A program made the translations under genes and the position numbers. The notes under the pieces are model-generated. The model saw only the letters and a list, made by a program, of their open reading frames with translations. It ran no database searches and was not told where the DNA came from. This document shows, in pieces, positions 7,881 through 13,540 of a stretch of 13,540 nucleotides of DNA. The stretch's first letter is position 1. Each line of letters begins with the position of its first letter. The stretch lies in NCBI GenBank assembly GCA_900553035.1, contig USCC01000059.1, positions 1-13,540 on the forward strand, given 5' to 3'. Source of the DNA: an uncultured Rhodospirillaceae bacterium (GTDB lineage Bacteria > Pseudomonadota > Alphaproteobacteria > CAAGCB01 > CAG-977).

Positions 7881-8012
7881 GTTTGCATAAAGACAGAAGT
7901 GTCTCGTCAGGTTCTTGCCTATTTTCCGTAGCTGCGGGCGTCTTTAAGATACAAGCCATTTCGGTCGCTTCTCATCGTATTGCCGGTTGATGTTTAAGAT
8001 GAAGCGAAGATT
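7881..8012. repeat. Tandem repeat unit A (132 bp)
   Basis: This is the first clear unit of a degenerate tandem array. Shared words are CATAAAGACAGAA near the start, TCTTTAAG, ACAAGCCATTTC, CGGTTGATGTTTAAG and a final GAAGATT. The 16-mer CCGGTTGATGTTTAAG (7983-7998) recurs exactly 128 bases later in unit B. A small hairpin AGACA-GAAG-TGTCT (7891-7904) and a longer one, CGCTTC (7966-7971) with GAAGCG (8001-8006), can form. The units are 132 and 127 bp, so reading frame is not kept between copies, which argues against coding repeats. Confidence 0.8.
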
Positions 8013-8139
8013 GCTTAGAATAAAGACAGAAATTGTTTCCATTCAGGTTTTTTCCGTAGCCGTTCTTAAGGTTTTTTTGCAAGCTATTTCTGCCGCTTCG
8101 TATCGCATCGCCGGTTGATGTTTAAGCGGAACGGAGATT
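8013..8139. repeat. Tandem repeat unit B (127 bp)
   Basis: This second unit directly abuts unit A. It starts GCTTAGAATAAAGACAGAA, carries TTCAGGTTTTTTCCGTAGC, GCAAGCTATTTC and CCGCTTCGTATCGCATCG, the shared CCGGTTGATGTTTAAG (8111-8126), and ends GGAGATT. The small hairpin of unit A persists as AGACA-GAAAT-TGTTT with a G-T wobble. CCGCTT (8093-8098) can pair with AAGCGG (8124-8129), and CATC (8106-8109) with GATG (8117-8120). Confidence 0.8.
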
Positions 8140-8270
8140 GTTTAGAATAGAGAGAGGAATGTCTCATTCAGGCTCTTGCGGTATTTCCCGCGAGCGTCTT
8201 TAGGCTTTATTACAAGCCATTCCGGCCGTTTCGTATCGCGTCAGGATCGGAGATCGGAGTGTCTCTGCGG
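8140..8270. repeat. Tandem repeat unit C, diverged 3' end
   Basis: This third unit starts GTTTAGAATAGAGAGAGGAA and keeps TGTCTCATTCAGG, CTCTTGCGGTATTTCC, GCGTCTTTAGG, ACAAGCCATTCCGGCCG and TTTCGTATCGCGTC. The CCGGTTGATGTTTAAG block is lost and replaced by GGATCGGAGATCGGAG, which is itself a short direct repeat. The array ends about 100 bases before the stop of the response regulator gene. The rest of the gap (8271-8366) holds nothing I can name. Confidence 0.7.
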
Positions 8271-8366
8271 CACCCCGGGATGGAGGATGAGGTTTTTCAG
8301 AAGCTGATCTTCCTTTGCCGTCGAAACCGCCCGCGCTTCCCGCGTAAAACCAAAACGGAGGACGCG

Positions 8367-8789
8367 TTAGTATTTCAGCACCTTCGCCAGACGCTTTTCC
8401 AGCGCCAGAGGGGATATCGGTTTCAGAAGATATTCGCTGATGCCCGATATCTGCGCTTCCTTGACAGTCCGTGCCTCGGTATTACCGGTAATGATGATGA
8501 TCGGCACGTTTTTGTTCTTTACCCCTTCTTCCCCTTTCCGGATCAAACGCGCCAGTTCCAACCCCGTCAGCCCGGGCATTTCATGATCCAGAAGTACAAC
8601 ACTGATGTCTTCCGTCCGAAGCGTTTCCAATGCCTGAACCCCCGAAGGCTGTTCGGAAATCTTGTACCCGCCCAGCTGCATCAGTGTCGTTTTGATCAGG
8701 GAGCGCGAAAAACGATCGTCGTCAATGACCAGAAAACGCGCGTTTTCAATCGCTTTTTTTAAGCGGTCAGATTGACTCATCAGACTCAT
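8367..8789 (-). CDS. Single-domain response regulator (CheY-like receiver)
   Basis: This 140-residue protein consists almost entirely of a REC domain. The acidic pocket is IDDD (22-25), the phosphoacceptor is Asp68 in LLDHEMPGLTG, the conserved Thr is Thr101 in IIIITGN, and the conserved Lys is Lys123 in LLKPIS. There is no DNA-binding or enzymatic output domain, so it probably acts by protein contact or as a relay. An N-terminal extension of about 17 residues precedes the first strand. The ATG at 8789 has AAAGGA about 8 bases upstream, better than the internal Met4. It lies 61 bases after the small exported gene on the same strand. No histidine kinase is in the window. Confidence 0.93.
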   Translation of the reverse strand: MSLMSQSDRLKKAIENARFLVIDDDRFSRSLIKTTLMQLGGYKISEQPSGVQALETLRTEDISVVLLDHEMPGLTGLELARLIRKGEEGVKNKNVPIIIITGNTEARTVKEAQISGISEYLLKPISPLALEKRLAKVLKY

Positions 8790-8850
8790 GCTTTTTCCTT
8801 TGCTTCAGTACAGACGAAATATACGCTCTGCAAAACGAAAAAACAAGCCG

Positions 8851-9183
8851 TTACGGTCTGACGAGAGCCTTGGGCGCCGAAAGAGGAGCATTGCCCGAAC
8901 GCGAAATACCCAGAACCTTGAACCCGGCCTGTTCAATGCGTTCTGTCAGGACAGAATCCGGCAGGACAAAACCCTTTTTTACGGAAACAAAAGCGCGACC
9001 CGTGACGGAATCCACTTCGGCCATTTCCGCTTCCGGCATTGCTTCCAGATTCTGGCGCAAGAGAGTTTCGTACCCTTCGGAATTTATTCCCTGCAACCGG
9101 ACTTCAATCAAATCTCCGGCCCGTGCGGAAGCGGAAAAAGCAAAACATAAAACAACGGCGGCAAGAAAAATTCTTTTCAGCAT
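8851..9183 (-). CDS. Small exported protein with HMA-like ferredoxin fold lacking metal cysteines
   Basis: This is a 110-residue secreted protein. The signal peptide is MLKRIFLAAVVLCFAFSASARA with likely cleavage after ARA (residue 22). The mature part follows a beta-alpha-beta-beta-alpha-beta pattern like heavy-metal-associated domains: IEVRLQGINSEG, helix YETLLRQNLEAM, MAEVDSVTGRAFVSV, helix SVLTERIEQAGF, KVLGIS. The CxxC metal site of true HMA domains is missing; the only Cys is in the signal peptide. The start is set at 9183 and not at the upstream ATG 9279, because a signal peptide begins there and TGAGGA, overlapping the stop of the EF-G-like gene, lies 7 bases before it. The gap to that gene is 10 bases, so the two are probably co-translated. 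Function unknown; a protein-interaction or regulatory periplasmic role is inferred. Confidence 0.8.
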   Translation of the reverse strand: MLKRIFLAAVVLCFAFSASARAGDLIEVRLQGINSEGYETLLRQNLEAMPEAEMAEVDSVTGRAFVSVKKGFVLPDSVLTERIEQAGFKVLGISRSGNAPLSAPKALVRP

Positions 9184-9193
9184 CTGTTTTTCC

Positions 9194-11218
9194 TCAGGCT
9201 TGTTGCCGGACAATTTTTTCGGCATCTTTTCCAACCAGCTCCTGCAGATGGTCAAAAGCCCATCCGAAAAGACCGACACCCATGGACAGGGATCGAAGCT
9301 CCGTTACAACTTCTGTCATTTCAGCCTGCGGCAGATGAGCCTTGATCGTATCCCAGCCCTCCCAGCCGGGTCGCCGGTCAAACCCTAAAATCTGTCCGCG
9401 ATGCTGGGACAGAGAGCGCTGCGCCTTTGACGTGAAATCCGAAGGTACCGAAATCTCAACAGCCAGGATCGGTTCCAGAAGAACAGGAGCGCATTGAGGC
9501 ATGGCTTCACGCATCCCCACCTGTGCCGCCGTTTTGAACGCCTGTTCCGAACTGTCAACATCATGGTATGAACCGTCATACAGATTGACGGCAATGTCAA
9601 CGACGGGGAAACCGAGAACGCCTTTCGTCAAATATTCCCGAATACCGTTTTCAACGGCGGAAAAATACTGCCTGGGCACCGCGCCGCCGACAATCGATTC
9701 CGAAAAATGAAAGCCCTCGCCGCGCGGAAGAGGCGAAATTTCAAGCCAGACGTCACCATACTGCCCATGACCCCCGCTCTGGCGTTTGTGCTTGCCCTGC
9801 TGCTTTGTCGGTTTCGTAATGGTTTCCTTGTAGGGAATTTGCGGCTTTGTCCCTTCAATCAGAACGTTGAAACGCGTCTCCAGACGTGAAAGCGCCGTTT
9901 CCAGATGGACAGGCCCCTGTCCCCACAACAGCATCTGTCCGGTATCTTTGCTGAACTCAACCTGCAGAGACGGATCCTCTTCGACAAGCTTCGCAACCGC
10001 CGCGGAAAGTTTGACTTCTTCCCCCGTTTTTTTCGGCTTCAGAGCCAGGGCAAAAACCGGTTTGAGAATTTCCGGCGCAAAGGGGCTGTGGCTTTTTTCC
10101 GATCCGGTCAAAAGATCGCCGGTTTCAACCTTCTCCATGCGGCCGAGAGCAACAACGGCGCCGGCAGAGGCTGAACTGATCTTGAAGGATTTAACGCCGC
10201 GGATATCATAAAGGCCGTTGACCTTTTCGCCGCCCAGCGTCATGCCATCCGAAACAGTGCCGGCCAGGACACGTCCGAAGGACTGCTTTCCGACATGCGG
10301 CGCGTGAAAAGTTTTAAAAATCTGAACCGCTGTTTCGCCGTCCCTGAAATCAGAGCGGGCGCGAATGGCCTGAAGCCCGACGACATCATGACGCAGGGCT
10401 TTTAAAAGACGGAAAACCCCGGCATCCTGTTCCGCCGCGCCGAAAAAAACCGGAACCAGCATATTGTCGCCGACCGCGCGCGAAAGGCTGTTGAACAGGT
10501 CGGAGTGCGCCGGGACAGCATCCTCCAGAATTTTTTCCAGAAGCTCGTCATTGTGATCCGCCAGGCTTTCCATCATTGTCTGGCGTTCTTCATCGGGACG
10601 GGCCTCCGCCGCTTCAGGAAGCTTCATCAAATGGGTGCTGACATTATCCTTGTATTCGCCTTCCTGAAAACGGTAGGCGCGTTCGCTGATCAGATCGACA
10701 AAGCCGGTGATCTGCCCGTTTTCGCGGATGGGCACTTCACGCAGAACAAGAGGCAGAGAGGAAACAGTCTGAAGCGCGTCAATGATTTCACGAATGGGCG
10801 CTTTGGTATTTTCGACCTTGTTGATGAAAACCATGTGCGGAATGGCCATGTCTTCCAGGAATTTCATCAGAGGCATCGCCATGACGGCGCGAGCCGGGTC
10901 AGGATCGCATACGACCACAGCGACATCGGCGGCCGTCAGGGCGTTATAGGTTTCCTGTGCAAATTCGGCGGAACCGGGGCAGTCAAGAAAGACCCACTGT
11001 TCTCCTAAAAAACGAGTGCCGGCGACCACGGTCTCGACACTCGTTTGACGTTTTCGGGCTTCGGGGCTGGCGTCCCCGACGCGGGAGCCGTCGGCCGCGG
11101 TTCCCTTGCGGTCAATTGCGCCCGTGACGTACAAAAGGCTTTCAAGCAAACTGGTTTTGCCGGAGGCGTACGGGCCGACAATGGCCGCCACACGGGCTTC
11201 GGATGTTTTCTGCGTCAT
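9194..11218 (-). CDS. EF-G-like translational GTPase paralogue
   Basis: This is a 674-residue member of the elongation factor G superfamily (EF-G ~700). The order of parts is: G domain, domain II (about 285-375, with SFGRVLAGTVSDG), domain III, domain IV (with SGGHGQYGDVWLEI) and C-terminal domain V. G1 is GPYASGKTS (15-23) instead of GHIDAGKTT. G3 is DCPGSAEF (79-86), where the usual catalytic His of DTPGHVDF is Ser83. G4 is NKVE (133-136) instead of NKxD. Such altered G motifs fit the EF-G-like (EF-G2-type) paralogues found beside a normal fusA, not the main translocase. Its role may be ribosome-linked but is not established. The RBS GGGAG (plus 11228-11232) lies 9 bases before the ATG and is buried in a hairpin. 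It lies 64 bases after the aminotransferase on the same strand. Confidence 0.92.
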   Translation of the reverse strand: MTQKTSEARVAAIVGPYASGKTSLLESLLYVTGAIDRKGTAADGSRVGDASPEARKRQTSVETVVAGTRFLGEQWVFLDCPGSAEFAQETYNALTAADVAVVVCDPDPARAVMAMPLMKFLEDMAIPHMVFINKVENTKAPIREIIDALQTVSSLPLVLREVPIRENGQITGFVDLISERAYRFQEGEYKDNVSTHLMKLPEAAEARPDEERQTMMESLADHNDELLEKILEDAVPAHSDLFNSLSRAVGDNMLVPVFFGAAEQDAGVFRLLKALRHDVVGLQAIRARSDFRDGETAVQIFKTFHAPHVGKQSFGRVLAGTVSDGMTLGGEKVNGLYDIRGVKSFKISSASAGAVVALGRMEKVETGDLLTGSEKSHSPFAPEILKPVFALALKPKKTGEEVKLSAAVAKLVEEDPSLQVEFSKDTGQMLLWGQGPVHLETALSRLETRFNVLIEGTKPQIPYKETITKPTKQQGKHKRQSGGHGQYGDVWLEISPLPRGEGFHFSESIVGGAVPRQYFSAVENGIREYLTKGVLGFPVVDIAVNLYDGSYHDVDSSEQAFKTAAQVGMREAMPQCAPVLLEPILAVEISVPSDFTSKAQRSLSQHRGQILGFDRRPGWEGWDTIKAHLPQAEMTEVVTELRSLSMGVGLFGWAFDHLQELVGKDAEKIVRQQA

Positions 11219-11223
11219 ACAAG

Positions 11224-11264
11224 CGCGCTCCCTGTTTTTTGTTTCCTTATAACAGGGTAGCGCG
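11224..11264 (-). promoter_or_regulatory. Hairpin covering the ribosome binding site of the EF-G-like gene
   Basis: Positions 11224-11236 pair with 11251-11264 to give 13 base pairs (6 + 7) with a single bulged base at 11258 and a 14-base loop. On the minus strand the 3' arm is AACAGGGAGCGCG, which contains the SD GGGAG, so all five SD bases are paired. No T-run follows, so it is not an intrinsic terminator. The loop reads ATAAGGAAACAAAA; it contains an AAGGA word and a TATAAG that could be part of a -10 box. In that case the palindrome would be DNA-level (operator) and not in the RNA. Confidence 0.6.
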
Positions 11265-11282
11265 GTTGAAGGTCTTTTGCAA

Positions 11283-12488
11283 TTACCCTTTAAGGGAAGC
11301 GCAGAAACGCTTGATTCGGGCGCAGGCTTCCGTCAGGGCTTCCGTTGACGTGGCGTAGGAAAGCCGGAAATAAGGCGACAGCCCGAACGCTTCGCCCTGA
11401 ACGACGGCGACGCCCTCGGTTTCCAAAAGGAAGGTCACAAAATCGCCGTCTGTTTTGATTTCGCGGCCGTCCGGCGTTTTCCGCCCGATACAGCCGGCGA
11501 CCGAGGGATACAGATAAAAGGCCCCTTCCGGAACGCGGCAGGTGATGCCGTCCGCTTCGTTCAGAAGAGCGGCAACCATATCACGGCGCTGGCGGAAAAT
11601 TTCATTGCGTTCCGACAGAAAATCCATCGGTGAATTCAATGCCGCGACGCCGGCGGCCTGACAGAATGAAACGGCATGGGACGTGCTTTGCGACTGAATC
11701 TTGTTTATGGCTTTGATGACGGCCTCGGGACCGCCGGCATAACCGACGCGCCACCCGGTCATGGAAAAGGATTTCGCCAGACCGTTAACGGTCAGGGTTC
11801 GGTCTTTCAGCTCCGGCGCGACAGCCGCAATACTGGCCGATTTAAATCCGTCGTATGTAATATGTTCGTAAATTTCATCGCTCATGATCCACACATGGGG
11901 ATATCTGATCAGGACGCCGGCCAGGGCACGAAGCTCGGCTTCCGAATACGCCGCGCCGGACGGGTTCGAGGGCGAATTGATGACCAGCCATTTTGTTTTC
12001 GGCGTGATCGCGGCTTCCAGAGAGGCCGGCGTGATTTTAAATCCGGTTTTCTCTTCTCCGGCGACAAAAACAGGAGTTCCCCCCGCCAGGCGCACCATAT
12101 CGGGATAAGACACCCAGTAGGGAGCCGGAATGATGACTTCGTCGCCCGGGTTGACGGTGGCCATGAATGCGTTGAACAGCGTCCCTTTTCCGCCGCAGTT
12201 GACGGTAATCTGCTCCGGCGTGTAGTCCAGTCCGTTTTCGCGCCGGAACTTTGCGCAGATGGCCTTGCGGAAGGCCGGAGTGCCGGGAACGGGGACGTAT
12301 TTTGTTTCGCCGCGATCCAGTGCCGCTTTTGCTTCATCGCAGATATGCTTCGGCGTCGGGAAATCCGGCTCGCCCACGCCCAGATCAATGACGTCAACGC
12401 CCTGAGCCTTAAGTTCTTTGGCTTTCTGGGTGACGGCAAGGGTCGGCGACGGTTTGACGGCAAGGAGGCGATCCGCAATGATGGTCAT
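11283..12488 (-). CDS. Class I PLP-dependent aminotransferase (aspartate aminotransferase family)
   Basis: This 401-residue cytosolic enzyme exchanges amino groups between an amino acid (probably aspartate or an aromatic one) and 2-oxoglutarate. The PLP-binding Lys is Lys239 in NGLAKSFSMTGWRVGY. Asn175 (SPSNPSG), Asp204 and Tyr207 (SDEIYEHI) contact the cofactor, and the C-terminal FRLSYA holds the substrate-carboxylate Arg. The N-terminus (ADRLLAVKPSPTLAVTQKA) and GEPDFPTP are typical of the subgroup I-gamma (AatA/AspC) enzymes of alphaproteobacteria and Gram-positives. YVPVPGTP and NCGGKGTLFNAF deviate from the more usual YTxVxGxP and GAKQALxNA. AGGA lies 9 bases before the ATG. It is 71 bases after the membrane protein gene on the same strand. 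Substrate preference cannot be read from motifs. Confidence 0.94.
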   Translation of the reverse strand: MTIIADRLLAVKPSPTLAVTQKAKELKAQGVDVIDLGVGEPDFPTPKHICDEAKAALDRGETKYVPVPGTPAFRKAICAKFRRENGLDYTPEQITVNCGGKGTLFNAFMATVNPGDEVIIPAPYWVSYPDMVRLAGGTPVFVAGEEKTGFKITPASLEAAITPKTKWLVINSPSNPSGAAYSEAELRALAGVLIRYPHVWIMSDEIYEHITYDGFKSASIAAVAPELKDRTLTVNGLAKSFSMTGWRVGYAGGPEAVIKAINKIQSQSTSHAVSFCQAAGVAALNSPMDFLSERNEIFRQRRDMVAALLNEADGITCRVPEGAFYLYPSVAGCIGRKTPDGREIKTDGDFVTFLLETEGVAVVQGEAFGLSPYFRLSYATSTEALTEACARIKRFCASLKG

Positions 12489-12524
12489 GTGTGTTGTCCT
12501 GATAAAGTTGAATGAAACTTATGA

Positions 12525-12553
12525 ACTTTACTCAAATTGCCGTTTTTCGTAAA
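12525..12553 (-). promoter_or_regulatory. Candidate promoter of the aminotransferase, with overlapping inverted repeat
   Basis: On the minus strand TTTACG (plus 12548-12553) and TAAAGT (plus 12525-12530) are 17 bases apart, each 4 of 6 to consensus. The -10 overlaps an inverted repeat: TAAAGTT (12503-12509) with AACTTTA (12524-12530), 14 bases apart. That could be an operator or a small leader hairpin. It fits an independent start for the aminotransferase in the 71-base gap. Confidence 0.35.
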
Positions 12554-12559
12554 GACGAT

Positions 12560-13540
12560 TTATTTCAGCCGATCCTTTAATTCTTCCGAAAAGCACACGT
12601 TTGTGTACGGCCACAGGAGGTTCGGGGAGACTTTTCCGTTCTGCATACGGCGCAGGGGGCGGCACGTCATGCCCTTCAAAAGTTCCGGCGGGTTCAGGAA
12701 AAAAAGCGAATCCGACTGAAGAAAGGCAAGACGCGGGCCTTTGTGCGTTTCAGTCAGTTCGTCGCGGATTTCGCGGAACCGACCCCGATCCGTGATGTCC
12801 CAGTGTTGCAGGGGGACAAGGTCGTCGGCCTTGATGAAACCGATGGAACGGACGTCCGGCTGTTCCTGTGCTGTCCGGGCAATAAAGGCCGAGGTCGGGG
12901 CGCCGAATTGGTAAATCAGGGTTCCCGGCGGCGGGACAATCGTTTCCGCGTCCAGCACGTACTGAGCGCCGCGGCGTGTGCCCCACGGTTCCGACTGATA
13001 CGGCGTCAGAAGCATGATGCCCGTTATGAACAACAGGAAGGAAAAATACAGAGCCTCTCCAATCATGCTTTCCGGACGCCGGAAGGAGGCCAGCGCTTTG
13101 ACCAGAGCAATCGCCAGCAGAGCTTCAATCGGGACGGCATAGCGGATGATTGAAAACAGCGTCAGCCATAGAATGTATGAAACGACCAGCCAGACCGCCA
13201 GGAAAAGGACTCCCGTGGGTGTCTCGACACGATTTTTCTTCCGCCGGAGCGAAAACAGGAACAAAAGCCCGATAATGAAGCCCAGCGCAAAGCGAATGTC
13301 TGAAATGTCGGCGTAACCCACCGCGGGCGCTTCCTTGACATGAATCAGAAGGGCAAAGGGAAGCAGCAGTTCTTCAAAAAAGGAACGTCCGGCCAGATGC
13401 GTTTGATCCGAATAATTGACCGGATCGAAATACGGGGATTTGAACACGGCATTGGCAAACGGGAACACCGGATTGCCATAGTTTTCCCACAGCGTTTTCA
13501 TCCAGAACCCGTTGAAAAGCAGAAAACCGGCCGCACCGCC
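12560..13540 (-). CDS. Polytopic membrane protein, GT-C glycosyltransferase-like C-terminal part, 5'-truncated
   Basis: The frame stays open past the ATG at 13501 to the window edge; the 13 upstream codons read GGAAGFLLFNGFW, the end of a transmembrane helix, so the true start is outside. About 326 residues are visible. NPVFPFANAVFKSPYF follows that first helix. Clear membrane spans (numbered from the Met encoded at 13501) lie at about 44-55, 70-85, 97-112, 115-138 and 148-167. LFSIIRYAVPIEALLAI in the fourth is wording I associate with membrane glycosyltransferase-like (GT-C) proteins. The last ~145 residues are a soluble, probably periplasmic domain ending shortly after FLNPPELLKGM. The catalytic Asp of GT-C enzymes, normally in the first loop, would be off-window, so function cannot be confirmed. 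It may act on a lipid-linked sugar in the envelope. Confidence 0.75.
   Translation of the reverse strand, partial: GGAAGFLLFNGFWMKTLWENYGNPVFPFANAVFKSPYFDPVNYSDQTHLAGRSFFEELLLPFALLIHVKEAPAVGYADISDIRFALGFIIGLLFLFSLRRKKNRVETPTGVLFLAVWLVVSYILWLTLFSIIRYAVPIEALLAIALVKALASFRRPESMIGEALYFSFLLFITGIMLLTPYQSEPWGTRRGAQYVLDAETIVPPPGTLIYQFGAPTSAFIARTAQEQPDVRSIGFIKADDLVPLQHWDITDRGRFREIRDELTETHKGPRLAFLQSDSLFFLNPPELLKGMTCRPLRRMQNGKVSPNLLWPYTNVCFSEELKDRLK

Noticed and set aside
7609..7959. 116-codon minus-strand frame across the lpxL end and repeat unit A
   Set aside because: It overlaps lpxL by 59 bases, has no good ribosome site, and the matching start in unit C stops after six codons (MACNKA).
7881..8270. 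CRISPR array
   Set aside because: Units abut without spacers, are degenerate and about 130 bp long, and no cas gene is present.
8259..8762. 167-codon plus-strand frame over the response regulator
   Set aside because: It is antisense to a clear REC domain and has no recognisable motif.
9184..9279. Longer N-terminus for the small exported protein, starting at 9279
   Set aside because: It would put about 32 residues before a clean signal peptide and overlap the EF-G-like gene by 86 bases; a good SD sits before the ATG at 9183.
11224..11264. The same hairpin read as a terminator of the aminotransferase gene
   Set aside because: It is followed on the minus strand by CTTGT and the next start codon, with no U-tract.
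11676..12515. 279-codon plus-strand frame over the aminotransferase
   Set aside because: It is antisense to a well-supported enzyme and its Arg/Gly-rich content is typical of a shadow.

Overview
The window looks like chromosomal DNA of an alphaproteobacterium of about 55% GC, probably a metagenome-derived contig. The evidence is a Gram-negative lipid A/Kdo operon, an alphaproteobacterial-style EF-G paralogue, a class I aspartate/aromatic-type aminotransferase and a ClpB C-terminal part of proteobacterial type. No phage, plasmid, IS, CRISPR, tRNA or rRNA features are visible.

Layout. Positions 3-2174 (+) are an open-ended Clp ATPase frame closed by a strong intrinsic terminator. Its first ~540 bases are 68% GC and read like a Firmicutes-type ClpC. 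From about 540 onward it is ~55% GC and reads like ClpB. The switch lies in one of the most conserved stretches of the family, so the left edge is probably an assembly chimera, or less likely a real recombinant. A lipoprotein gene (2249-3493, -) converges on clpB and diverges from a tight four-gene envelope operon on the + strand: a DUF374 acyltransferase-like protein, waaA, lpxK and lpxL (3646-7667). These account for late lipid A assembly: 4'-phosphorylation, Kdo transfer and Kdo-dependent secondary acylation.

Positions 7668-8366 carry no convincing gene. They hold a degenerate tandem array of about 128-132 bp units (three clear copies and a possible fourth), with short hairpins partly preserved between copies. 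This is the most unexplained structure in the window.

The right part is all on the minus strand. Read in transcription order from the right edge it is: a truncated polytopic membrane protein (GT-C-like), an aminotransferase, an EF-G-like GTPase with altered G motifs, a small exported protein with a heavy-metal-domain-like fold but no metal-binding cysteines, and a single-domain response regulator. The EF-G-like gene and the small exported gene are tightly coupled (10-base gap). The EF-G-like start is preceded by a 13-bp hairpin that pairs all of its Shine-Dalgarno bases.

No complete new defence or mobile system is visible. The points most worth checking are the clp junction, the tandem repeat array and the hairpin over the EF-G-like ribosome binding site.
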